Assembly (NCBI RefSeq): GCF_017591435.1 | Contig: NC_059287.1 | Location: forward strand, 9,121,696-9,185,695 | DNA: 64,000 nucleotides | From: Portunus trituberculatus | Taxonomy: Eukaryota; Arthropoda; Malacostraca; Decapoda; Portunidae | Direction: 5' to 3' | In this document: one piece after another, positions 19,443 through 29,326 of the stretch | How positions within the stretch are numbered: the stretch's first letter is position 1 | How the letters are laid out: each line of letters starts with the position of its first letter | Notes under the pieces: model-generated | What the model was told of the DNA's origin: nothing | Databases searched by the model: none | The model's input: the letters and a program-made list of their open reading frames with translations, nothing else | Translations under genes and position numbers: made by a program

Positions 19443-22000
19443 GTCTCAAACTAAACAAAATTAAACTTGGGTGAACAGTGGCTTTCTGTTTCACCAATAC
19501 ACCTACTAGGGGGAGGAAGGTTTTAGACATAGTACTAACAAATATTGAGCATTGTTTAAAGGAAGTTGAGGTAGGAGAGACTTTAGCAAACAGTGACCAT
19601 CATATAATTAGATTTATCATTAATTCCAGTAGGGATAATATAGTGAATAAGACTAGAGTCCCAAACTATCAGAAAGGCAATTATGGTAGGTTACGTCAGT
19701 TATTAGGAGAGGTAAACTGGGAAGATAGTTTTAGAAATAAAACTGCACAGGAGATGTGGGATATTTTTAAGGTTGTAGTAAAGGGTATAGTGATGCAGTG
19801 TATCGTTACAAAGATATAAGGCAGAGAAACAGGAAGCCATTATGGTGGACTCATGAGATAGGTAGCCAGATCAGAGAGAAGAGGGCATACAGAGAGTTGC
19901 AGAAAAGTGGGGAAGATGTAGATTTGATTAGGTACAGACAGGTCAGAGATGATTTGAGTAAGGTTATAAAAAAAAAGTAAAAGGCAGGCAGAGATAAAAC
20001 TAGCTAAAGCTGGGAGTAAAGATCCCAAAAAATTATATAGTTTTTACAAGGTCAGTGATAAAAGAAATAAGGATAGGATTGGACCACTCAGAAAAGATGG
20101 TGTAGTAGTGGATCAAAATGAAGACATAGTAGAATTATTGAATGAACAATTTTCTTCAGTATTTACTAGGGAAAGAATAGGAAATCCTGTTACAAACAGT
20201 GCGACGAGTAGTTTAAGAGCTTTAGAAAATATTGATATAAAACCGGGAATTATTAGGAAATTTATTCTTGAACTAGACGATAGGAAAGCTAGTGGTCCTG
20301 ATGAGCTACATGCCAGAGTACTTAGGGAGGGTGTAGACAGTATTTCTGAAGCACTTAAGTTAATCTTTGAAAGATCACTTAGGTTTGGTGAGATACCTCA
20401 GGACTGGAAGTTAGCTAATGTTACCCCAATATTTAAAAAAGGTAGGAAGGATGATGCGAATAATTATAGACCGATCAGTTTAACTAGTATAGTATGTAAG
20501 ATACTAGAGAAAATCATTAAGGGTAGTATTTGGGAGCATTTAAATGAGAATAGATTAATTAGAGATACCCAACATGGCTTTAGATCAGGGAGGTCCTGTC
20601 TTACAAATTTGCTCGATATCTTAGAATATATTACCAAGGAGTTAGATGATGGAAATAGCATAGATGTTATATATCTAGATTTAGATAAGGTACCGCATAG
20701 GACGCTAGTGTACAAATTGAGACTACATGGGATAGGGGGTAGGTTAGTTGATTGGATTAGTGAATGGCTTTCTGATAGGAAACAGAGAGTAGTATTAAAT
20801 GGGACAATGTCTGAGTGGAAGGAAGTGGTTAGTGGGGTACCCCAAGAATCAGTGCTAGGACCTCTTCTTTTCTTGGTGTACATTAACGATTTAGATATAG
20901 GAATTAGTTGCAAAGTATCAAAGTTTGCAGATGATACTAAGATAGCATGTGCAGTACAGGGTGAAAAGGACAATTACAGAATACAACGAGACCTGGACAG
21001 GCTGATAGCATGGGCAGACAGGTGGCAGATGGAGTTTAATTCTAAAAAGTGTCAGGTTATGCATTTAGGTAAAGACAACACAAACTTTAGCTATGAGATG
21101 GAGGGATGTTGGCTAGAGGCAGTAGAGAAAAGAAAGGATTTAGGAGTAGTGATAGACAGGACTATGAAATTTTCAAAGCAATGTTTAGAAGCAAGAAATA
21201 GGGCAAATAGGATCCTGGGTTTTATAAATAGAAATGTTAGTTATAAAAGTAAGGAAGTGGTGCGTAGCTTATATAATTCCTATGTTAGGCCCCATTTAGA
21301 GTATTGCATACAGGCCTGGTCACCCCACTATAGGCAGGATATCAACTTGTTAGAAGCAGTTCAGAGAAGAGCAACTAGGATGATACCAGCATTAAAGCGC
21401 CTGGAGTATAGAGATAGATTAAAGGAATTAAACATGTTTTCATTTGAGAGGAGATGTATAAGAGGGATATGATAGAGTTATTTAAAATGTTCTCAGATAC
21501 AAACTACATAGATGTGAGATCTTTCTTTACCTTAGAGGAGGGAAGTAGGACTAGAAATCATGGCAGGAAGATTAGAAAGCAAGGCTGCAGGTTAGATAGA
21601 AGAAAATATTTCTTTAGTCATAGGGTGGTAGACTTCTGGAATGCATTGCCAGAGACGGTTGTAAATAGCACTAGTTTGACAATGTTTAAAAACAGATTAG
21701 ATAAGCACTTAAATTTATTAGATTTATAATTATGTATAGCACTGCATGATAGTTTTTATAAGAAATTTACTATAGTTAAACAAGACATGATCCCCATGTA
21801 TGGGGACCACAAATTGTAGAGGATTTCGCTGCAGGACTTAGCCCTGTTAATGGGCCAAATATTTAGTATATAATGTATTGTGTACTTGTAAGTGTATCTT
21901 TAAGTACTGATGACGAGGTCGCTGTGCGACTGATACAGGATAACCTAGATGGGCCCTGGTGGCCCTTTGTTATCCTATTATTTATGTTATGTTATGTTAC
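19443..22000 (+). mobile_element. CR1-like LINE (family C), 5'-truncated, inserted in the Gypsy leader
   Basis: Contains the end of the endonuclease, RT, C-terminal region, 3' UTR and a (TTATG)n tail (about 21980-21999). The heptamer 'acaactt' lies directly outside both ends (19436-19442 and 22001-22007), consistent with a target-site duplication. The host Gypsy sequence (first ORF downstream of 22007, gag upstream of 19416, minus strand) is interrupted here. The 3' part is shared with 10921-11537. Confidence 0.9.
19478..21729 (+). pseudogene. CR1-like ORF2: endonuclease end, reverse transcriptase, C-terminus
   Basis: Plus strand. Frame 1 (19478-19819) has 'LDIVLTNIEHCLKEV...NSDHHIIRF', the last part of an APE-type endonuclease. 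After frame changes, 20108-21472 reads 'ELDDRKASGPDELHARVL', 'NYRPISLTSIVCKILEKII', 'HGFRSGRSCLTNLLD', motif A 'VIYLDLDKVPHRTL', 'SGVPQESVLGPLLF' and motif C 'KFADDTKIACA'. Compared with the family pattern DxxKAFDxVPH, motif A has lost about four residues including the 'KAF' stretch, which should disable catalysis. The final segment 21454-21729 ('RDMIELFKMF...FFSHRVVDFWNALPETVV') is the conserved CR1/L2-type C-terminus in a shifted frame. It ends at TAA after 'KHLNLLDL'. Confidence 0.88.
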
Positions 22001-22007
22001 ACAACTT

Positions 22008-22360
22008 AAATTCTCATTATAAAAACAACGTATCTTCCTGTGGAGACAATAGGCTAGGCACAACAAAATACCAATGCCTAAGAAAACAACTTACTGAAAA
22101 AAAATACCAGAACATATGAGCCAAATGGGAAATATCACAAAAAAAAAAAAAAAATTTACCCCTAAACTGAAAAAAATTTTGTCTCCTCCCCTAGCTTATC
22201 CGCTCGGATAAACTAGAGGTAGGAGGGTAGCAAGGGGGACCGGCACGGCGCCAACTACCACCCAAAGCTAATTTACTTGTGGGGGAGTGTGGGGGACCCC
22301 GTGCTACCGCCGAACCACTAACAAAAACATCATGGGGGGAAAGGGACGCACTCCTAACTC
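22008..22360 (-). other. Gypsy spacer between SGNH ORF and the CR1-like insertion
   Basis: Part of the Gypsy internal region. It holds an A-run (22139-22154), a small hairpin 'ttatccgctcggataa' (about 22197-22212) and a G-rich stretch. No coding signal is seen. It would lead, before the CR1-like insertion, into the gag start at 19415. Confidence 0.55.
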
Positions 22361-22945
22361 TCATTGCTCCTCTTCCTCTTTCTTGTCGCTGTGACCCCAG
22401 AGTTGAGTTGGCCAGTACAAATATGAATCCTGGATGGCGTTTCTCAACTTAGACTGTATATATTCCCGTGTTTGGCGGTTGAAGTGTACGCCATCCCTGG
22501 CCAAGCCCTCGGCAAACGGGCGTGCTCCAAAACTGATGAAGCGCTTGGTTTGGAGGCTACGTTTCTGCAAGTTAGCATTAACTCCTTTTGCAATGCGATT
22601 GTAGGTTTTCTAGTCTAGATGTGGTTGTCTCACTGGGTCTGGGCGCCGGGGCTCAATCAAGCAAATTTTTATTCTCGGGGTGCACACGGCTTCTAGCTGC
22701 TCCACTATAGCCTTTATATCGGCCACTATCTCTTTGACCCTGCATCTGGAGTGGATGTCATTACTCCCTATCCACAAAATAATTAAATCAAATTTACTTT
22801 CAAAGATGCTCATGAAGACTGAATTTGTGAAAAAATTTTGTGCCCTGGCGCCGGGCACCCTGAATAGGCTCACTTCTATATCATCAGGTAGGCCTGGAAG
22901 CGCTACAGGGATTTGGCTATGTCCCACAATGGCCACTCGAAACAT
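22361..22945 (-). pseudogene. SGNH/GDSL hydrolase-like ORF, first ORF of the Gypsy element
   Basis: Minus strand, starting at the Met at 22945, 135 nt after the primer site. The frame is continuous to 22361 except for one TAG at about 22610. Four blocks of the SGNH esterase fold can be read: block I 'VAIVGHSQI' (GHS where the family usually has GDS), block II Gly in 'VPGARAQNF', block III 'LWIGSNDIHS' (GxND), and block V 'ARDGVHFNRQTREYIQ' (DxxH, the catalytic Asp-His). The intact protein would be about 194 residues, the usual size of a compact SGNH domain, with a Lys/Glu-rich C-terminus. Family members hydrolyse esters or acetyl groups, and related domains occur in ORF1 of CR1 LINEs. A substrate cannot be inferred. 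Its position between primer site and gag makes it part of the retroelement. The single stop suggests recent decay. Confidence 0.8.
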
Positions 22946-23079
22946 GAGGCAAAGTTAGAAAAAAAATAATAAACTGAGGAGAAACACCACTTCACTACTA
23001 AACAAGGGGGGGTGGATAAGCACTGATTATTCCTGCCTCTACGGAGAGTTACGTGGGTCGATGTGCCTAAATCCAACAC

Positions 23080-23097
23080 ATCCCACCGCTGCCACCA
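23080..23097 (-). promoter_or_regulatory. Gypsy primer-binding site (tRNA-Leu)
   Basis: Minus strand TGGTGGCAGCGGTGGGAT. Its complement, ATCCCACCGCTGCCACCA, is what I recall as the 3' end (with CCA) of a eukaryotic tRNA-Leu, matching over all 18 nt. It lies immediately downstream of the 5' LTR and fixes the direction and internal start of the element. Confidence 0.85.
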
Positions 23098-23783
23098 TCT
23101 ATACTGAACCTTCGTGAGGCTCAGTCTCTTGTACTGGGCCTAAGTGAAGCTTAGGCCTAGTAAGAAATAAAAGGAAGATGTAACGAATCCAAGGGGGAGG
23201 GATAAACACGCAAATTTAACAAAAATAGACACTTTAATTCACCAACGACCCATCACAGTCATGTAACTTCCTCTCTACCCTACCTATATTATGGGAGACC
23301 TATGGGGTGGGGGGGAAACCGTGGATAACTCAGCTGGAGGTGGCGTCCCGAGAGGTAAAATGGCGGCCCGTCCCTCGCGGCGTCCTGCTTCTCTCTCTCT
23401 CTCTCTCTGCCGGGTTCGGCCTGCTGTGGTGGAAGTGGCAGAGGGTTCCACAGGGGTGGTGCTGTAACCATAAAAATTATCTCATGAGTTGTTCTTGCCA
23501 GACCACGTGGTGTATTGCAGCTCCTCCTGGAGATGGTTGGAGAGCGTACCTCAAGACGAGAGCGGGTGATGGTCTGTGTCAACACCACCTCGCTCCTCAC
23601 CTTATAAGGCGGGTCGGCCATGATAACTGCGCACGCAGCCATACGTCATCCCTCTTCTCTCCCTACAGGGACTCCCTATCTAAAAACTCCTAGCTACATA
23701 GCTGAAGAGAAGATGAGGATTTGGACTAAATAAATATCCTAATATTGGGTAATAATCCCAATCCAATACTGCCACTCGGTACA
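23098..23783 (-). repeat. Gypsy 5' LTR
   Basis: Begins TGTACC (minus strand, 23783) and ends just before the primer site; the exact end within 23098-23105 is uncertain. It shares long blocks with both parts of the 3' LTR. On the outer side the sequence 'caaag' at 23784 is the only candidate target site, and its partner is lost because the 3' LTR is truncated. It presumably carries the promoter; no TATA box was assigned. Confidence 0.85.
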
Positions 23784-24760
23784 CAAAGATCGGAAATAAT
23801 GAGCTCTGAGCTCGTTCCGTTGGGTAACATCTGGCTGTCTCGTCTGAGACTGCAGCAGATCAAACAGTGAAACCACCATCCAATCCATTCCCTTCCTGTC
23901 ATCTCCACTCTGTCATGCCCCAACTCCCTCAGCACCACTTGCATCATCTCATACCTGTCTCTGGCATACTTCACACACTCCAGCACCACATGCTCCACCG
24001 TCTCATCCTCTCCCATGTCACACATCTGGCACACTTTGCTGCGGGACTCAGACCATCTATAATTCCTTGCATTCACATCCATGCAGTGCCCTAGCTCGGA
24101 AGAGAAGATCCCCACCCAGGCTTCCACCATACCACTTTTCATACATTGGGGCCTCTTTCTCTCTATACCATTCCAAGGTACTATTCTTTTGCTCAATCCT
24201 ATTCCTCCAGTCATTCAGTCCCACACCTTTCACTACTCTATCTCACTCCTCCACTTCCTTACACCCCATTCTCTACCCTCTCCATTTCTAACAATCATAC
24301 TCCAGTCATTCTCTAAATGCCTTCCCTCTACCTGCTGAAAAGCCCAACTAGCTATTAGACCACTCTTCACCACCAACCTGACACACTTTTTCCCCCACTT
24401 GCTACTCCTGACATTCCACAGAAACACTTTTCCCACTATTCTAGCATCATTTATTCGCTCTAACCTAGCCTTATACCGTAGGGTCGCTTTTACATACCTT
24501 TCTCTAAAAGTGCTCCAACCCATCTCTCCCCTAAGAGCCTCTACTGCTGCATATCTAGGTGCATTAAGTGCCATTCTTGCAACTCTATTCTGCCCTATTT
24601 CTAACTTTTCTAGTTCACTCTCATTCCATGCAATCACATCCATACCATACATGATGCTCGGAACAGCCACGCTCTTCCAAACTTCTCGCAGCAAGTCATA
24701 ATATTTACTCGCTCTCATCCTTGCTGCACTTTCTAGCCGACCTACCCACTGTTACACCAT
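23784..24760 (-). pseudogene. Non-LTR retrotransposon ORF2 C-terminal half (family E, copy 2)
   Basis: Minus strand, two frames. Frame 24718-24233 reads 'VPSIMYGMDVIAWNESELEK' and 'IGQNRVARMALNAPRYAAVE', the post-RT thumb region of LINE ORF2. After a frameshift near 24215, frame 24214-23850 carries 'SRSKVCQMCDMGEDETVEHV' and '(VLEC)VKYARDRYEMM', the terminal CX2C...HX4C motif. The 3' part stops at 23784, where the Gypsy 5' LTR begins. The catalytic RT domain is absent (5' truncation near 24760). It is in the same orientation as copy 1 on the far side of the Gypsy element. Confidence 0.82.
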
Positions 24761-24898
24761 ACTCGTGGGAGTGTGGATTCAATGCCTTTCTAACGGCTCC
24801 CATTTATTCTTGTTTGTATTCTTCTATTCTCGACTTTTTTTTTTTCTTTCTTTCCAAATCTTGATCATATATTATTTTCTTATTTCAATTTCATCCAT
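24761..24898. other. AT-rich spacer
   Basis: T-rich, no recognisable gene, between family E and the family A 3' fragment. Confidence 0.5.
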
Positions 24899-25065
24899 CG
24901 ATAATGATTGGTTGATTGATACATTTGTCGTTGCATTAATAATGAAATACAACAGAGGAGGAGGATGGACCTAGCCACCCACCCCCTGGGCAAGGACTAG
25001 AACGGTTTTAAAAGTACGGTCCTTAGATAAGGTTAAAGTATCAAAAATCTGTAAATAGACAGTAT
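24899..25065 (-). mobile_element. Family A copy #0, 3' UTR (downstream part)
   Basis: A second 3' UTR resembling that of A#1 ('ggaggaggatgga', 'agccacccaccc', 'gggcaaggact'). It continues at 31346 on the other side of A#1: the 17-mer ctgtaaatagacagtat is present at 25049-25065 and again at 31329-31345. A#0 is therefore the target into which A#1 jumped. Confidence 0.85.
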
Positions 25066-25256
25066 TGATTGATACATTTATTGTTGAATTAATAAATAAT
25101 TACAACAAAGGAGGAGGATGGGCCTAGCCACCCACCCCTGGGCAAGGACTTAAGGTTAAAGTATCACAAAAATAACTCTGGACAGTATACACAGCAAGAA
25201 TACAAGTATTTCAATAAATAAATACACATATTGCACACCTTATTGCCTAAGACATC

Positions 25257-28200
25257 CTACAGTCTGGGAGCAAACAGAGGATATTCCCTGAGTATTTCCT
25301 TGAGGGTGGCAGAGTCTAGGAGATGGTCAATGAGGCTGTACAAGTCATGCTGACCTTGTGGTCTAAATTTAGCAATGAGAGGACATTCCATGATATAGTG
25401 ACGCAGAGTGTGTCCCCTTGGTGCAGCACACAGCACACAGCACACACCAGGAGAAGCACTGACTTCCCAAAAGTATTTGTAGCCTAATCTGAGCCTCATT
25501 GCCACCCTGTCATGTGATGCAGTATGTCTCCCGTAGGTGTAAGCACAGCTCTGGGAGACACGTGCATAGTGAAGACTAGTGCTACTGCCCCTATGGCAAC
25601 AAAGCTCCAACTGATCACTAATGCTACTTTGTACAAAGTCCTTAATGCTACTCTTAACATAACCCAGAGTGCACTCAGTGCCAGGGTTCACTGTGTCATC
25701 TTGTAGGGCACACTGAGCAAGGTGGTCTGCTTTTTCATTTAGCGGAATATCCACATGAGAGGGTATCGAGATGAAATGGACCGTGGCACCAGCACCTTCA
25801 AGGGCGTGGATGAGATCAAGACACTTATTAACTAGGTCACAGTCCATGGGGGAGGTGGATTGAAGGGCGTACAATGCAGCCTGACTGTCAATAAAGAAAT
25901 ATACATTCTTATGGAGAGGCGCCACAATGTGGAGCGCCTCCAGAACAGCATACAGTTCTGCTCTAGTGGAAGACATGGGTGCAGGAAGCTGCCTGGAAAC
26001 CTCAGTGTCAGTGTAGAGACTGGCACGGATGAACAGCCCACATCCAGACCTGCTGCCATTGACTGACCCATCACAATAAACATGAATAGTCTCAACGTGT
26101 GGGTACTTGGACAATTTAGTCATGAACATGTCTTGCAGCACATAAGGGAGCCAGTCCCTCTTGGGCTGATGCAGTGAGTGAATATCAACACTGACACGGT
26201 GAAGGTTCCAGGCGGGTTGCAGCGGTGACATAACAACGTTAATACAAGCCTCGACTACACCTACACTTGTCAGTACTTCCAAGATCTTCCTGAGGTATGG
26301 TGTTGTAGGAGTGCGAGGATCATGATACAGGGGGTCAGTGATCCCTTTAGAGAGTCAGAGGCCGTGCATAGCATCTGACTAATTGTGCAACAAGTAATTT
26401 CCTGTACCCTACACATAATACTTGGCATGTGTAGTTCAGCTCTGAGGACTTCAATCCGTGCAATCCTGGGGCATCCCAAGATTATCCGCATGGCTTCATT
26501 CTGTACAAGCTCCAGGGGACGGAGTTGAGTGGCACTAAACTGTATTAAAACAGGGGCGGCATAATCAATAAGGGACCGTATGACAGATATATAGAACAAT
26601 CTTAGGACTGGAATGCCCGCCCCCAGGCCCCTGTTGGCTAGCAGCCGAAGTGGTGCTAGCCGTGGCAGACAGAGGTCTCGAACATAGTGGACGGCCTAAA
26701 GAGACTTCCTAAAACTCATCTGAACACCCAGGTACTTGTGTATATGAACTCTAGGGATGGGGATGTTGTTTACAGTGGGCAGCCGAGAGACCTTCCCTTT
26801 AGCTTGAAATTTTGTTTTACATTCATTAATCACTAGTCCCATTTGGACACACAACACTGCCAGTTGTGACAAAGCAGCCTGGAGAATTCTGGGTGTGGGG
26901 CATTGGAGGAGTATATCATCAGCATAGATGAGGACCTGGGTGCCCTGCGGAAAGGAACAGCACGCAATTTTGTCCATTAAAACATTGAAAAGCATTGGAC
27001 TAAGAACTCCACCCTGTGGTGTTCCAAGCTCAAAAACTTCCTCAGAGGAGACTGCACCTTGAAACCAAACCTGTGCTGTTCTATTGTACAAATAGTCCCT
27101 GATCCATCCTAATAATCTACCTTTGACACCTTTGAGAATGAGTTCCTCCATAATAACATCTTTGTTGGCCCTGTCAAAGGCACCCTTGAGATCAACAAAA
27201 GCTCTGCAGGTAGCATCCTTATTTATAAGACACTCAACAAAACAATGACTTGTAGAGTGACCTTTTAGGAAGCCATGTACATTGCCAGAGAGTACATGGC
27301 CCACCTTGTATATAAGCCTGTTCAATATTACCCGTTCCATCATCTTACACAGACAGCTGGTGAGAGAAATAGGGCGAAAAGTGCCATCACATTTGGGTAT
27401 TGGGATGACGATGGCTGTTTTCCAAGAGCGAGGAAGCTTACCTGCAGTGAAAGACATCCAAGATGGAGTTGTCTACCTTTACCTCCAGGAGAGCATTGAG
27501 GATATCATAGGTGATGCCATTCTTGCCAGGAGCTGTTGACTTGCCCAACTTGACTGCCGAGAGGAGTTCGTCATGTGTGACAGGCACACAGGTGTCGTCT
27601 AGCAGAGGAACACTGTGGCAAAGCAACTCCATCCTTCGTGGTCTTTGCGATCAAGCGCCTGCTGGTGTTCCACAGGAAGGCTAGAGAAGGATGAGGCTTC
27701 CTTCTACTGCAAGACGAGTTCTCGTGCCCTGCCTGCAGGATCAAGGTCACACACCTGCCGTCTGGACTTGCCCCGGACGCTATTGACATGGTGCCACACC
27801 TCCCGGAGGAACCGGGTCCTGCGCACCTTGTCCAGGAAGGAGACCCAGTACTTCTTCCTTTCCTGCTGCCGCAGATCCGTGAGGTGTCGAGCCACGGTAA
27901 CCATGGCATCCCGTGACTCTGTGTCTGCTGGGTTGAGCTGCCAACGTCTCTGGTAGGCAGCGAGCGTCTGTTGGCAGTTCAGTATGACAGGGTCGGTAGC
28001 ATAAGTCCAGCGGCGTGAAGCATGGGCCCTTGCTGGAACCCTTGGAGTCGCGATGAATCCCTCGATGGTGTGCAGGGGTGCGTTTGAGACGGCGCACCGG
28101 CACGTGCCGGCGCGAGACGTATCCTCTCAAACGCCGGTGAGAGGTAGCGAGTTGCGTGCCGGGACGCTCGCTCCCGAGAGGTGGTGCTGCGGTGACGTCA

Positions 28201-29326
28201 TTAACAAACATGGCGGCCCAAACAACATGTTTCCAGTGCCCTTCGTGCCCTTTCCAGGGACTAGACTATGACTTGGTTCTCCGTCACGCTCACAGATGCA
28301 CTGGGAAGTACTTTACAAGTATCTGAGTGGGAGAGGTGCTTTGAAGCAGTGGCAATATTTCGCAGTCATGGATGAAATATTTGCTGGAGATCCATCATAG
28401 CTCCTGATGCTTTGGCCGCCAGGGACGCGTTACCATAGCAACGAGCGGGTTTGTTTATTTTACAGAGGAAGCTCCCAAAAGCGTTTGAAAAGACGATCCG
28501 GGAGTCTCGGTACGCCGGCACATGCCGGTGCGCCGTCTCAAACGCAGCCCAGGAATCCGTCGTACAGTGCCTCTGCATCAGCAAAGGAACCCTTCACGGT
28601 AGCGTACCACGCCACCACATGGACGACGAGGTCCGTCATCCTGGATGGTGGCACCGTCAAGCGCTTCCTGGGCACTGTTGGGGCGGACTGCAAGAGGAGG
28701 GTCGTCTCCAGGGCGAAGTGGTCGCTCAGCAATGACCTGACAAGATAAGTTTGGGCAGTATACGTTGGCATATTGATGAGGGCTACATAATCAAGTCTGC
28801 CTTCTTGAACATGTGTGGGTGTGTGGTCCTAAGTAAGTACAGCTGTATCTGTGGTGTCAAGGAAAGTCTTCCAGCGCACACCATTGGCATTGGTGGTGAG
28901 GTGGCTTCCTAGTTCCTTATACCTGGCATTAAGGTCACCCATGATAACACTCTGCTCTTCAAGAACATACTCAGGAAAATTTGCAATATTAAGGGCACCA
29001 GCATGAATGTACATGTTTACAAAGTAAATAACTTCACCCACAGTGTGCAAGCAAACAGTGATAAATTTAATACCCTCAGTGACCCCCATTTCCATGAAGT
29101 TAACTGGAATCCCATGTTTAATGTAAGTGGCCATCCCCAGACTACTGCCGTCACCACAACTGAGGGTGTGGGAGGCATAACCCCGCAGCTCAGGCACCCT
29201 TGGCCCTACCTCCTGTAAGGCAATAATGTCAGACTTATGGAGAAGGACATGAGAGTGTAAGTCAGTGAAACGGGCATGTAGACCATTGACATTCCATGTT
29301 AGGGTGCGGAAAGTCTTACCGTTCAT
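25257..29326 (-). pseudogene. Family A#1 ORF2: endonuclease, reverse transcriptase, RNase H
   Basis: Minus strand. The start 'MNGKTFRTLTWNVNGLHARF' at 29326 overlaps the end of ORF1. The APE-type endonuclease continues with 'DIIALQEVGP', 'NMYIHAGA' and 'SVIMGDLNARY'. A linker (28771-27640) is split by the MITE. RT: 'KLGKSTAPGKNGITYDIL', 'FRPISLTSCLCKMMERVI', motif A 'AFVDLKGAFDRANKDV', 'GTPQGGVLSPMLF', motif C 'LIYADDILLQC' (near 26910). RNase H (26282-25257): 'HVYCDGSVNGSRSGCG', 'STRAELYAVLEAL', 'FFIDSQAALYAL', 'NEKADHLAQ', all four acidic positions present. It ends with 'CCVLCAAPRGHTLRHYIMEC', a terminal zinc motif. Frameshifts near 27450, 26700 and 26270 and a few stops break it. RNase H after RT places it in the I-type group. 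Confidence 0.9.
28077..28549. mobile_element. MITE with palindromic terminal repeats, inserted in A#1
   Basis: The left end (from 28077: 'ggtgcgtttgagacggcgca', then 'ccggcacgtgccgg') is answered in reverse complement at 28513-28549, with one indel and one mismatch. 'cagg' occurs just outside each end (28073-28076, 28550-28553) and is a candidate 4-bp target duplication. In the related copy A#2 (near 44010) the LINE reads straight through this point, proving insertion. No transposase was recognised inside; the superfamily is not assigned. Confidence 0.85.

Larger units (their letters stand above)
11693..23783 (-). mobile_element. Gypsy-type LTR retrotransposon carrying an SGNH hydrolase ORF
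   Basis: The minus-strand order is: 5' LTR (23783 to about 23098), tRNA-Leu primer site (23097-23080), SGNH-like ORF (22945-22361), gag (19415-18328), protease, RT remnant, RNase H (18327-17122), integrase (17121-15802), 3' LTR (15302-15113 and 12040-11693). Two LINEs are nested in it: family C (19443-22000) and family F (12041-15112, inside the 3' LTR). The LTRs share their outer start TGTACC. The 3' LTR is truncated at 11693, so its terminal ~115 bp and the downstream target duplication cannot be seen. In-frame stops and a deleted RT core make it non-autonomous. Confidence 0.85.
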
